From assembly GCA_016234365.1 (NCBI GenBank), contig JACRER010000045.1, forward strand, positions 1 through 41,231: 41,231 nt of DNA, in the 5' to 3' direction. The stretch is from Elusimicrobiota bacterium. Its GTDB lineage: Bacteria; Elusimicrobiota; Elusimicrobia; Elusimicrobiales; UBA9959. The notes below the pieces were generated by a model. The model ran no database searches and was not told where the DNA came from. It worked only from the letters and a program-made list of their open reading frames with translations. The translations under genes and the position numbers were made by a program. Position 1 is the first letter of the stretch; every line of letters starts with the position of its first letter. Of the stretch, positions 33,927 through 40,940 are shown piece after piece.

Positions 33927-35078
33927 CTAGTCCCCGAGCGCCGCCTTCATCCTGGATTCGGAATCTATCATGAAGTTGGCCGAGATCACCACGTTCTCCC
34001 CCGCCCGCAGGCCGGAGACAACCTCGGCGTAATCCTCGCTGCGGCGGCCGGTCTTCACTTCGCGCGGAACGAAAGTTCCGGCGTCCTTCATCACGAAAAC
34101 TATTTCCTTCTCGCCGGTATTGAGCACCGCGGAAACCGGCACGGCCAGCGCGGTGCCTAGGTCGGCCTTTATCTGCGCCTCCACGTACATTTCCGAGCGC
34201 AGCTCGCGGCCCGGGTTAGCGGTCTCTATGCGGACGCGCAGCGTGCGGGTCTCCTCGGAGAAGATCGGGTCCAGCGAGCGCACTACGCCCGAGAACTCCC
34301 GGCCGGGATAGGCGCTGGAGGTTATAGCGGCCTTCTGCCCGGGCTTCACGGCGGCGGATTCGTATTCGTAGACCTGGGCGTACACCCAGACCTCGTCCTC
34401 CGGTAGCAGCAGGTTCTCGTAGCGGCCGGGGTTCTTCTCGGCGGCGGCTATCTGCTCCTCGCCGAAACCCATCTGCCGCAGTTTCATCTTCGAGGAGTCG
34501 GCCACGGCGCGGGCCCGCTCGGCGGCCTCGGGCCAGGAGCCGTTCTTTATCTTTTCATAGGCCTCGAGGGAGCCCCTGTATTCGCTGATGGCGCGGTAGA
34601 GGTCGGGGTCGTAGGCCACCTTGCCGGAAGCGCGCACCGTCCTGGTCAGCGTCCTGTACGCGGCTTTGCCGGTCTTAAGGCCTATCAGCTGCTGCTTCTC
34701 CGGGCTTATCTTCACCGTGCCGTGGCCGGCCACGGCGGGCCCCGCGGCGGAGTCCTCGTAGACCGGCACGTAGTCCATGCCCATCTCGTCCTTCATGGGG
34801 ACTCTGGACGTTACGGCGGGGTTCATGGGATTGCGGTAGAATTTAACTTTGCGCTCTGCCGGGGCCTGCTCCGGCGCGGCTTCGCGCTTTACCAGGTGCA
34901 TGCCGCAAATGGGGCAGTCGCCCATGTGGTCGGCGGTATAATCCGGGTGCATCGGGCAGTAGTAAACCTCAACCCTGGCCTGGGCGCTGTGCCCGGCGTG
35001 GAAATGGCGGTAAGCCGCGAAGCCTCCCCCGGAGAGGACTACGGCGAATATGCCGGCGATGATAGTATTCCTGGTCAT
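33927..35078 (-). CDS. cusB: Periplasmic adaptor (membrane fusion protein), CusB-like, with N-terminal metal-binding domain
   Basis: A 383-residue adaptor linking CusA to the TolC partner. An N-terminal anchor (about 5-22) is followed by a heavy-metal-binding domain (YYCPMHP...GDCPICGMHL; Cys41, 55, 58), then a degenerate second copy lacking Cys but keeping Met (FYRNPMNP, DEMGMDYVPVY), the latter typical of CusB. The core includes the barrel-sandwich (TRTVRASGKVAYD), alpha hairpin (about 170-215), beta barrel (VWVYAQVYEYESAAVKPGQKA) and C-terminal domain (FVPREVKTGRRSEDYAEVVSGLRAGENVV). It overlaps the TolC-like gene by 4 bases (ATGA). Confidence 0.93.
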   Translation of the reverse strand: MTRNTIIAGIFAVVLSGGGFAAYRHFHAGHSAQARVEVYYCPMHPDYTADHMGDCPICGMHLVKREAAPEQAPAERKVKFYRNPMNPAVTSRVPMKDEMGMDYVPVYEDSAAGPAVAGHGTVKISPEKQQLIGLKTGKAAYRTLTRTVRASGKVAYDPDLYRAISEYRGSLEAYEKIKNGSWPEAAERARAVADSSKMKLRQMGFGEEQIAAAEKNPGRYENLLLPEDEVWVYAQVYEYESAAVKPGQKAAITSSAYPGREFSGVVRSLDPIFSEETRTLRVRIETANPGRELRSEMYVEAQIKADLGTALAVPVSAVLNTGEKEIVFVMKDAGTFVPREVKTGRRSEDYAEVVSGLRAGENVVISANFMIDSESRMKAALGD

Positions 35079-36304
35079 AAACCTTCTCCTGTCAGGCTTT
35101 TGATGCGGCCCAGCCAGCCGGCGTAGCCCGCGCTGTATTCATAAAACTCGCGCCTGGTTTCCAGCAGCGTGCGGTTGGAGTCCACCAGGTCGAGGAAATC
35201 GGTCTTGCCCGCCTGGTAGCCGGCCTCGGCCGCCTTCAGCGACTGCTCGGCCTGCGGCAGCACCGTGCCGGAGTAAAGTTCAGTCAGCCGCGCGTAGTAG
35301 TTCAGCTTTACCGAGGCTTCCTTAAGCTCCAGCAGCAGCGCGTTCCTGGCCGCCGCGTATTCCGCCGCGGCCATGTCCCGCTCAGCCTTCGCCTCGCGGC
35401 CCATCGCCGAGGTCTTGCCGTACCAGAGCGGCACGGTGAGCCCGAGCGAGACGTCGTAGGTGCCGTCCATCGCCGGGTCGTCGGAGCCGCGGCGGCGCCA
35501 GCTCAGCATGAAGTCTGGCGCGTATTCCGCCTTGCCGAGCGAAACTCTCTTCTCGGCGGCCTTGACCCTGGCGGCCATGGCCGCCAGGTAAGGATTCTTC
35601 GCCAGCGCGGCGGCTTCCAAAGACTTGTAGTCGGCGGAAGAAGTCTTAACGACGGAATCTTCCGGCTCCGCCAGCTCGGTTTCCTGAGGCTTATTGCGCA
35701 GCGCGTTCAGGCGGGCCGCGGCCGTTTCTTTCTCCTGCTGCGCCGTAATGAGCAGGTTCAGCGCCTTGGAGAGTTCAACCTGCGCCTTGATCGCGTCGCC
35801 CTGCGTGCCCTGGTTCACGGCGTAGCGCGTCTCGGCTATGGTGGCGAACCGCTTGAGGAGGTCCAGGTTCTCGGCGTAGATCCGCTCCGTGCGCCAGAGC
35901 AGGGCGTAGTCGTAGTAGGCGGCCCTGGCTTCGGCTAAAACTTTGTTGGCCTTGTCGCCGCGCAGGGCGCCGTATGCTTCGCTCTCGGCTTTGGCCGCGC
36001 TTTTTTGCAGCTTATACTTGTAGGGGTTCCTGAATTCCTGCCGGATAAGGATATTGCGCTCGGCCGCGCCGGAGCCCAGCGCCCCGTCGGCGTACATGCG
36101 CTCGAACTCCACCACCGGGTCCATCGGGAGCCAGGCCTGCTTTACCTTTTCCGAGTAGGCGCCCGCCAGGGCCGCGGCGGCGGCTATCTCCGGGTTATTG
36201 GCCCGCACTTCGGCCAGGTACGAGTCCAGGCGCAGGCGCGGGGCCTCCTGCGCCGCCGCTAAAGCGGGCAGTGCGGCTATCAGGAGGAGCGTGAGCTTGT
36301 TCAT
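35075..36304 (-). CDS. TolC/CusC-family outer-membrane efflux protein
   Basis: A 409-residue protein with a signal peptide (MNKLTLLLIAALPALAAA) and two tandem TolC repeats of long Ala/Glu/Lys-rich helices. The repeat starts are visible as LRLDSYLAEVRANNPEIAAAA (about 24-44) and YKSLEAAALAKNPYLAAMAARVKAAEKRV (about 225-253). It supplies the outer-membrane channel for the CusBA pump encoded immediately downstream. No lipobox Cys is present, unlike E. coli CusC. A Gln/Glu-rich loop and the C-terminal segment QAGKTDFLDLVDSNRTLLETRREFYEY are typical of the family. Confidence 0.92.
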   Translation of the reverse strand: MNKLTLLLIAALPALAAAQEAPRLRLDSYLAEVRANNPEIAAAAALAGAYSEKVKQAWLPMDPVVEFERMYADGALGSGAAERNILIRQEFRNPYKYKLQKSAAKAESEAYGALRGDKANKVLAEARAAYYDYALLWRTERIYAENLDLLKRFATIAETRYAVNQGTQGDAIKAQVELSKALNLLITAQQEKETAAARLNALRNKPQETELAEPEDSVVKTSSADYKSLEAAALAKNPYLAAMAARVKAAEKRVSLGKAEYAPDFMLSWRRRGSDDPAMDGTYDVSLGLTVPLWYGKTSAMGREAKAERDMAAAEYAAARNALLLELKEASVKLNYYARLTELYSGTVLPQAEQSLKAAEAGYQAGKTDFLDLVDSNRTLLETRREFYEYSAGYAGWLGRIKSLTGEGL

Positions 36305-36312
36305 AAGACCTT

Positions 36313-36567
36313 CTATTTCGCCAGTTTAGCGGCGAGGTCGTTGAGCAGGGGCATGTGGAACAGGAACACGCCAGCCAGCACCAGCAGGTAGGCCAGCCCG
36401 GCCACTATCGCGGCCTTTGCGAGGCGCTGACCGGTCAGGGTTATCTCCGGGTCCTTCAGCGCCATCACGCCGAAGACCACCGCCAGGCCGGCTTTTTCCA
36501 CGCCGAACAGGTGTATGAACGACAGGACGCCCATCGCAAGGGCGGCCAGGGCAAGTTTAGTGGACAT
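36313..36567 (-). CDS. Small membrane protein in the metal-efflux operon
   Basis: An 84-residue protein with an N-terminal hydrophobic segment (about 5-38, with GVMALKD as a loop) and a second (about 52-72, AAIVAGLAYLLVLAGVFLFHMP). The arrangement of two helices with a small polar connection resembles DUF4190-like proteins. It overlaps the anti-sigma gene by 11 bases and is 8 bases from the TolC-like gene, so it belongs to the operon. The few His/Met residues are near the membrane face (SFIHLFGV; FLFHMPLL). Function unknown. Confidence 0.65.
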   Translation of the reverse strand: MSTKLALAALAMGVLSFIHLFGVEKAGLAVVFGVMALKDPEITLTGQRLAKAAIVAGLAYLLVLAGVFLFHMPLLNDLAAKLAK

Positions 36568-37138
36568 GGTTCTCTCCCTCCATCTTCATGCCGCCGCTGG
36601 CGGCCGGCATTTTATCCATCTCGCAATCTTTGCAGGGGCAGAGGCTCTTTTTCCCCGCCTCGTGCATGCATAGGCACAGGTACTTGGAGCATTCGCCGCA
36701 GAGGCGCGCCACCGCCACCGGGTTTATCAGGCTGGCCGGCCTGGCGAACTGCGCCACCACTTTGCGGGCCAGCTCGCGCCGCGGCCCGTTCTCCATGGCG
36801 TTGATGTTGAAAGCGAAGGTGAAGATATTGAAGATTATGAAGGCCGTCAGCGCGGCGGCGGCCGGCACAGGGAAGCGCAGGAAGCGGCGGAAGGGTCCGT
36901 GGTAGATCTGCCCGGCCCGCGCGGCTGCGGCTACTTTTGCCGCGAAGAAAGGCGAAGGTACGGTACCGGGCAGCAGCTTCAGCGCCGGGTCCACTTCGGA
37001 GATACGGCGGAGTTCTTCGGCACAGCCGGCGCAGGACGCCAGGTGGGACTTTACGGCTTCCTGGTCCTTCGGCGACAACTCCCCATCCTGGTAGGCGGAG
37101 AGCCTGCGTGTAATTTCCGTACAGGGGTTGAACAGCAT
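36557..37138 (-). CDS. Anti-sigma factor with zinc-finger domain and Cys/Met/His-rich periplasmic tail
   Basis: A 193-residue protein. The N-terminal anti-sigma domain (residues 1-50) has the ZAS pattern: LSAYQDGELSPKDQEAVKSHLASCAGC with His/Cys-x3-Cys/Cys. A single membrane helix follows (about 88-112, FPVPAAAALTAFIIFNIFTFAFN). The far-side tail has seven Cys (147, 150, 155, 157, 167, 169, 172) within 26 residues, then MDKMP, GGMKMEGENHVH. This tail looks like a thiol/methionine metal site. It lies 52 bases after the sigma-factor stop and before the efflux genes; I infer that copper or silver binding to the tail releases the sigma factor. Similar logic (metal-sensing anti-sigma such as CnrY/CnrX or CorE-type Cys-rich domains) is known in other bacteria. 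Confidence 0.8.
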   Translation of the reverse strand: MLFNPCTEITRRLSAYQDGELSPKDQEAVKSHLASCAGCAEELRRISEVDPALKLLPGTVPSPFFAAKVAAAARAGQIYHGPFRRFLRFPVPAAAALTAFIIFNIFTFAFNINAMENGPRRELARKVVAQFARPASLINPVAVARLCGECSKYLCLCMHEAGKKSLCPCKDCEMDKMPAASGGMKMEGENHVH

Positions 37139-37190
37139 AAGTTTATCCTCTTATACCGTTTAACGCAAAAGCCGCCCAAAACTTGCGGTC

Positions 37191-37766
37191 TTATTTTAAT
37201 TTTCTTGAGAGGGTCTGGCGGGCGCGGAAAAGCAGCGATTCTACCGAGGAAACCGAGACCACCATTATTTCGGCTATTTCGGCGTAGGAGCGGTCCTCGT
37301 ATACTTTGAGCATCAGGGCCAACTGTTGGGCGTCCGGCAGTTCGGCCAGCCGGCCGGCTATTTCCCCGCTTCTCTGGGCGGCTTCCAGGATGGCGTCAGG
37401 GGTTTCGGCCCGGCCAGCCGCCGGCTCCGTTCCCGCTGGCGCCGCGTCCAGGCTCTGCGTCGGGGCTCTTTCCGCGCGGCTTTTGCTCCTGCGGGCGTGG
37501 TCCACGGCCAAATTGCAGGCGATCTTGTAGATTATGGTTGAAAGCTTCGCCCCCGGCTTCAGGTCCGCGGCGGCTTTATAGAAGCGCAGGAAAGCTTCCT
37601 GCGCGATATCCTCGCTGGCGCCTCGGTCGCGCGTGTAGCGGTACAGGAAACTTATAAGCGGCCCGGAATGTTTTTCGACTATGCGGGTAAAAGCCTCCTC
37701 GCTGCCGGCGTTGAACTGCGCCAGCAGGTCGAAGTCTTCGGGTACGGCGGCCTTCTCTTCCCCCAT
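37191..37766 (-). CDS. ECF (sigma-70 family, group 4) RNA polymerase sigma factor
   Basis: A 191-residue sigma factor. Region 2 is at about 12-85 (LLAQFNAGSEEAFTRIVEKHSGPLISFLYRYTRDRGASEDIAQEAFLRFYKA). A linker of about 45 residues, Ala/Pro-rich, follows. Region 4 is at about 133-188 (LAELPDAQQLALMLKVYEDRSYAEIAEIMVVSVSSVESLLFRARQTLSRKL). Together with the adjacent anti-sigma factor it forms a standard ECF pair; the target is most likely the metal-efflux operon that follows. The start ATG lies 4 bases after the tcdA stop, so basal expression may come from the upstream tcdA/barrel transcription unit. Confidence 0.93.
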   Translation of the reverse strand: MGEEKAAVPEDFDLLAQFNAGSEEAFTRIVEKHSGPLISFLYRYTRDRGASEDIAQEAFLRFYKAAADLKPGAKLSTIIYKIACNLAVDHARRSKSRAERAPTQSLDAAPAGTEPAAGRAETPDAILEAAQRSGEIAGRLAELPDAQQLALMLKVYEDRSYAEIAEIMVVSVSSVESLLFRARQTLSRKLK

Positions 37767-37770
37767 AGGG

Positions 37771-38625
37771 TTATTCTACTTTATGTTCCTCGCTTCCGGT
37801 TTTAGGCGCGCCGGCGCCTATCAGGTGCCGCACCGCCGCGGAGGCGCAGGCCATGCCGAAGGCGCCGGTAACGAAACTTACGGTGCCGTTCACGATGGTC
37901 TTATTGATGCACTTCGTGAAATCGCCGCCGGAGCCCGGGCAGACGCAGCCGTCCTTGCATTCGTTCTTTCCCTCTATGCCGGCGGGTTTGAGCGGTTTCT
38001 CCAGGGAGCAAACGGCCCTGACGCCGAATTCCCCCTTGCGCGGAAAGCCGTACTTGGCGCGCAGGATCTGGCGGATGGCGCGGGCCAGCGGGTCCAGTTC
38101 GGTGCGGCCCAGGTCCGTGATCCGGATCTGGGTGGGGTCCATGCGCCCGCCGCTGCCGGTGGAGATGACGAACGGGATGGCGTTGGCGCGGCAGTGGCTG
38201 ATGAGGAAGCACTTGGAAGTGATATGGTCGATGGCGTCGATGACGAAATCCGGCCGGTCCTGCAACAGTTCCAGATGCGTCACCTCGCTGAACGGTCTGG
38301 CTATGGCGTCTACGCGGGCGGCCGGGTTTATCAGGCGCAGGCGTTCGGCCAGGACCTCCACTTTGGGCCGGCCCACCATGCCGCCTATGGCCTGGAGCTG
38401 CCGGTTGAAGTTGGTCGCGCAGACCGTGTCGTGGTCCACTATGGTGACGCGGCCCACCGCCGAGCGGGTCACCGTTTCCGCCGCCCAGGAGCCTACGCCG
38501 CCGCAGCCTATCACCATGACGTGGGCTTTCTGCAGCCGCTCGCTGCCTTCGGGGCCGAAGAGGCGCCGGATCCGGTCGAACCTGTGCCCGGGTTTTTCCG
38601 CTTTATGGTGGTCTTTGTCCGTCAT
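37771..38625 (-). CDS. tcdA: tRNA threonylcarbamoyladenosine dehydratase (ThiF/E1-like)
   Basis: Converts t6A37 of tRNAs to its cyclic form using ATP. The 284-residue protein has RIRRLFGPEGSERLQKAHVMVIGCGGVGSWAAE (nucleotide-binding GxGGVGS), VDHDTVCATNFNRQLQA, DAIDHITSK and a late Cys-rich loop (ECKDGCVCPGSGG, about 222-234), as found in many TcdA proteins; the C-terminus has TVSFVTGAFGMACASAAVRHL. Length and order match. It is 6 bases from the barrel gene upstream and 4 from the sigma-factor gene downstream. Confidence 0.92.
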   Translation of the reverse strand: MTDKDHHKAEKPGHRFDRIRRLFGPEGSERLQKAHVMVIGCGGVGSWAAETVTRSAVGRVTIVDHDTVCATNFNRQLQAIGGMVGRPKVEVLAERLRLINPAARVDAIARPFSEVTHLELLQDRPDFVIDAIDHITSKCFLISHCRANAIPFVISTGSGGRMDPTQIRITDLGRTELDPLARAIRQILRAKYGFPRKGEFGVRAVCSLEKPLKPAGIEGKNECKDGCVCPGSGGDFTKCINKTIVNGTVSFVTGAFGMACASAAVRHLIGAGAPKTGSEEHKVE

Positions 38626-38631
38626 GACGTT

Positions 38632-39930
38632 TTAGAAAGCTATCCCAGCCGTGGCCTGTATGCCGAACTTCGCCTTTGAGAAGGTGTACTCCCTGTCCCC
38701 CGGCCCGAGAAAGGTGTTGACCAGCAGGCCGGCGGAGAAGTCGTTCATGTTCTTGTAGGCGACGCCGGTGGTGAGCATGCCGGAGTCGTCTGCCAGGTTG
38801 CGGATATAGTTGGCGCTGAGCGTCATATCCTCGATGATGAAGCGGGTGACGCTGGTGAAGATAGCGCCGTAGTAGCGCGACAGGTAGTTGGGCTCGTAGA
38901 GGCCGTGGCCCAGCAGGAAATCCCGCTTGCTGCCTGAAGTCACGGGGACTATGGTGCCGGTCGGACCGAGGGCCGCCAGCGGCGAGCCGTAGTTATATAC
39001 GGAATGGTCGCGGAAGACGTTCTGCCGGTAGCCGGTCTGGTTGTAGAAGAACTCGCCGGTAACGGTGAGCCGGTCGTTGTAATTGCCCAGGCGGAAGCCC
39101 TTGGAGAAATTTATGGCGGCCTTCTGGGCCCATTCCGCCCGTTTGCGGACGATGTCGAGCGTGCCCGAGTCGTCCCGCAGGAAACGTGTGTTGTCGCGGC
39201 GGGCCGCGCTGTACTCGCCGGCTATGTCCACGTCGCCCAGGCGCGTGGAGAAGTCGTAGCCGAGAACGGGGCGGCGGTTGCGTTTGGCCCAGCCGGAGAA
39301 GGCCATCTCGGTGCGGCCGGTGAGGAACTCGAACTTGAGCGCCCCGCCCAGGTCGCTGTCGGTGGCGGCGTTGCCGGTGTCCAGGAACCCGTAGATGTTG
39401 TATTCGGCGCCGAAAGGGATGTGCATCTTAAGCCCGTAGGCCCCGTCCCGGTAGCCCAGCCGGCGTACGAAGGTGGCCTTCTCGATATTTATGAGGTCGG
39501 TGGGGTTCCACAGGTAGCAGCGGCCCCACTGCAGCACCTGCTTGCCGCCGCGGAAGTAGACCTTGTTCTTCACGTTGAAATCCAGGAACGCCTCGCGCAG
39601 GGCGGACTTGGTTTCCCGGGTGTCGGAGCGGTAGGTGGTCTCCATGTTGGCGAAGGCTTTTACGCCCTGTTTGAGCCGGGCGTCCAGGAAAAGGTTCCCT
39701 ACCAGGTACGAGGTGAGCGGATTTTTGGAGGAACTGCTGTAGATCACGTCGTTCTCCACCAGCAGCACCTCTCCGGAGAAGGCCACCGACCTCTTATCGG
39801 CCGGGGCCGGGGCCGTGTCCGCCGCCTGGGTAGCCACGTCGGGGCTGGAAAAAAGTTCCGCCTCGTCCACCTGGGCCCCGGACGGCGCGGCGCAAGCCAA
39901 AAACAGGAAAGATAAAAGAATATTCTTCAT
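38632..39930 (-). CDS. Outer-membrane beta-barrel protein (DUF1302/alginate-porin-like)
   Basis: A 432-residue product with signal peptide MKNILLSFLFLACAAPSGA. The mature protein is a run of amphipathic strands with aromatic girdles and Asp/Asn/Gly turns (FMETTYRS-like segments, KVYFRGGKQVLQWGR, YLWNPTDLINI, EYNIYGFLDTGN, LTVTGEFFYNQTGY, MTLSANYIRNL) and ends AGIAF, a typical BAM signal. 'GKQ...WG....NPTD..N' is typical of DUF1302-type outer-membrane proteins, which in many Gram-negatives lie next to a LolA-like lipoprotein-sorting protein and an RND/MMPL transporter. Its ATG overlaps by one base the stop of the Cas9::LolA-like ORF, so the LolA-like C-terminus is the native partner. Confidence 0.85.
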   Translation of the reverse strand: MKNILLSFLFLACAAPSGAQVDEAELFSSPDVATQAADTAPAPADKRSVAFSGEVLLVENDVIYSSSSKNPLTSYLVGNLFLDARLKQGVKAFANMETTYRSDTRETKSALREAFLDFNVKNKVYFRGGKQVLQWGRCYLWNPTDLINIEKATFVRRLGYRDGAYGLKMHIPFGAEYNIYGFLDTGNAATDSDLGGALKFEFLTGRTEMAFSGWAKRNRRPVLGYDFSTRLGDVDIAGEYSAARRDNTRFLRDDSGTLDIVRKRAEWAQKAAINFSKGFRLGNYNDRLTVTGEFFYNQTGYRQNVFRDHSVYNYGSPLAALGPTGTIVPVTSGSKRDFLLGHGLYEPNYLSRYYGAIFTSVTRFIIEDMTLSANYIRNLADDSGMLTTGVAYKNMNDFSAGLLVNTFLGPGDREYTFSKAKFGIQATAGIAF

Positions 39931-40706
39931 TATTTGCTCAGGTTCTCCAGGTAAGCCTTGGTAAAGATCCTGTCTTCCAGCTTGGTCGTGACTATGCTGG
40001 AGAGTTCCACGATGGTCTTGTTGCCTTTCTCGAATTCGTCTATGAACATCTCGCGGGCCGTCCAGCGGGCACGAATACGTTCTTTGACAGGATCAAGTTT
40101 CGAGAAGTGCTCGCCGAGTGTCCGCGCACCGGAGGTCTCCAGTTCTTCACGGAGTCTGCCAATGCCCTTCTTGACCTCTCCCTCCCGATCGTCTTTCTTT
40201 GGCACGGATTTACGATTTGAGAGAAACCCGCGTCGCTGGGCCAGATGGTAGAGTGCGCGGCCCAACTCGTGGATGGAGAGTTCCCGGTCCAATGCCTGGG
40301 CGCGAAGCAGGTAGGGGAGGACATGGGGGTTCGCTTTCCTCGCGGGCTCAGGGAAGATGGTCTTGTCAAGGTCCGCAAAGAACCGGACCCGGGCACCCCC
40401 TGTATTCAGGTCACCCTGAGGCAGTAGTCCGGCCTCCCGAAGGAGACCGGCCAGCCTTTTCAGCCTCCTGGAATGGCGATCGAGCATCCGGCGGCGGAGG
40501 CGCGACTCGCGACGCTTGATTGCCCGGGACGCATCCCGACCGGATTCGATATCGCCCTCAACTCCGGCGTCAAAGACCCGTACTCCTATCCGGACAAGAC
40601 CTTCTGGTTCACCAGTCTCGTTGGCGCTGAGCAATGCCCAGCCAACAGAGTTGGTGCCGATGTCTAGCCCGAGAATGTACTCATTCTGTGATAGCGTTGT
40701 TTGCAC
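39930..40706 (-). CDS. cas9: Chimeric ORF: N-terminal ~226 residues of type II-C-like Cas9 joined to the C-terminus of a LolA-like protein
   Basis: 258 residues from GTG 40706, with AAGGAG 7 bases upstream. Residues 12-23 are the RuvC-I motif (LGLDIGTNSVGW, catalytic Asp15); 57-90 are the Arg-rich bridge helix (RAIKRRESRLRRRMLDRHSR); 145-166 (IHELGRALYHLAQRRGFLSNRK) and 193-225 (GARTLGEHFSKLDP, ERIRARWTAREM) are the start of the REC lobe. Family members (1,000 or more residues) continue with an EFE-IW-type helix and later HNH and RuvC-II/III. Here, after EFEK (about codon 226-227, bases 40026-40031), the sequence becomes GNKTIVELSS...LEDRIFTKAYLENLSK, which matches the end of the LolA-like (outer-membrane lipoprotein-sorting) family: 'KGNKT.(V/L)E.S.....DS.FT.RYLE'. 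Neither half can work alone as Cas9. Fusion, deletion or assembly chimera are all possible. Confidence 0.85.
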   Translation of the reverse strand: MQTTLSQNEYILGLDIGTNSVGWALLSANETGEPEGLVRIGVRVFDAGVEGDIESGRDASRAIKRRESRLRRRMLDRHSRRLKRLAGLLREAGLLPQGDLNTGGARVRFFADLDKTIFPEPARKANPHVLPYLLRAQALDRELSIHELGRALYHLAQRRGFLSNRKSVPKKDDREGEVKKGIGRLREELETSGARTLGEHFSKLDPVKERIRARWTAREMFIDEFEKGNKTIVELSSIVTTKLEDRIFTKAYLENLSK

Positions 40707-40717
40707 GGTGTTTCTCC

Positions 40718-40747
40718 TTGACAGAAGGGGCGGTTTTCAGTTATCCA
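40718..40747 (+). promoter_or_regulatory. Promoter of the candidate tracrRNA
   Basis: Perfect TTGACA (40718-40723), 18-base spacer and TATCCA (40742-40747) on the plus strand, divergent from cas9 and overlapping its ribosome-binding region. The expected transcription start is about 40754, just before the predicted anti-repeat. Confidence 0.5.
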
Positions 40748-40753
40748 AAGGTA

Positions 40754-40860
40754 TACCTGAGCGGCGATTGTCCCGCAAGTTTCAGCAATGGGACTTTCGT
40801 TCCGCAGGCAACGCTCTACGGAGCGCCCTGAACGCCTCCCAGTGAGGCGTTCTCTATTTT
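40754..40860 (+). ncRNA. Candidate tracrRNA of the type II-C CRISPR-Cas9 locus
   Basis: A roughly 107-nt transcript predicted between the TTGACA promoter and a terminator. In order it shows: a putative anti-repeat (about 40762-40789, containing GTCCCGCAAGTTTCAGCAAT); a nexus-type hairpin GGGAC-TTTC-GTTCC (40790-40803); a second hairpin built from GCAGGC...GCGCTC-type arms (CAGG..GAGCG / CGCTC..CCTG, about 40805-40830) containing GCAACGCTCT, a string also found at the same place in the Neisseria tracrRNA as I recall it; and a terminal hairpin plus T-run. Length, architecture and position beside the cas9 start all fit. The matching CRISPR repeat (expected to begin like ATTGCTGAAACTTG) is not in the window, so the anti-repeat cannot be confirmed. 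Confidence 0.6.
40830..40860 (+). terminator. Intrinsic terminator of the candidate tracrRNA
   Basis: GAACGCCTC (40830-40838), loop CCAGT, GAGGCGTTC (40844-40852), then TCTATTTT (40853-40860): a perfect 9-bp stem with a T-rich tail on the plus strand only. Confidence 0.75.
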
Positions 40861-40940
40861 CAGCCTTATCTCCGTAACATGCCGGTGTGACAGATGGGGT
40901 CACAGTCCGCGATGTTTTTTTCACGGTCTGTCGCACGTCC

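Noticed and set aside
37771-38625. Cys-rich loop in TcdA as a sign of metal sensing linked to the adjacent metal operon
   Set aside because: A Cys-rich loop at this position is common in TcdA proteins from many bacteria.
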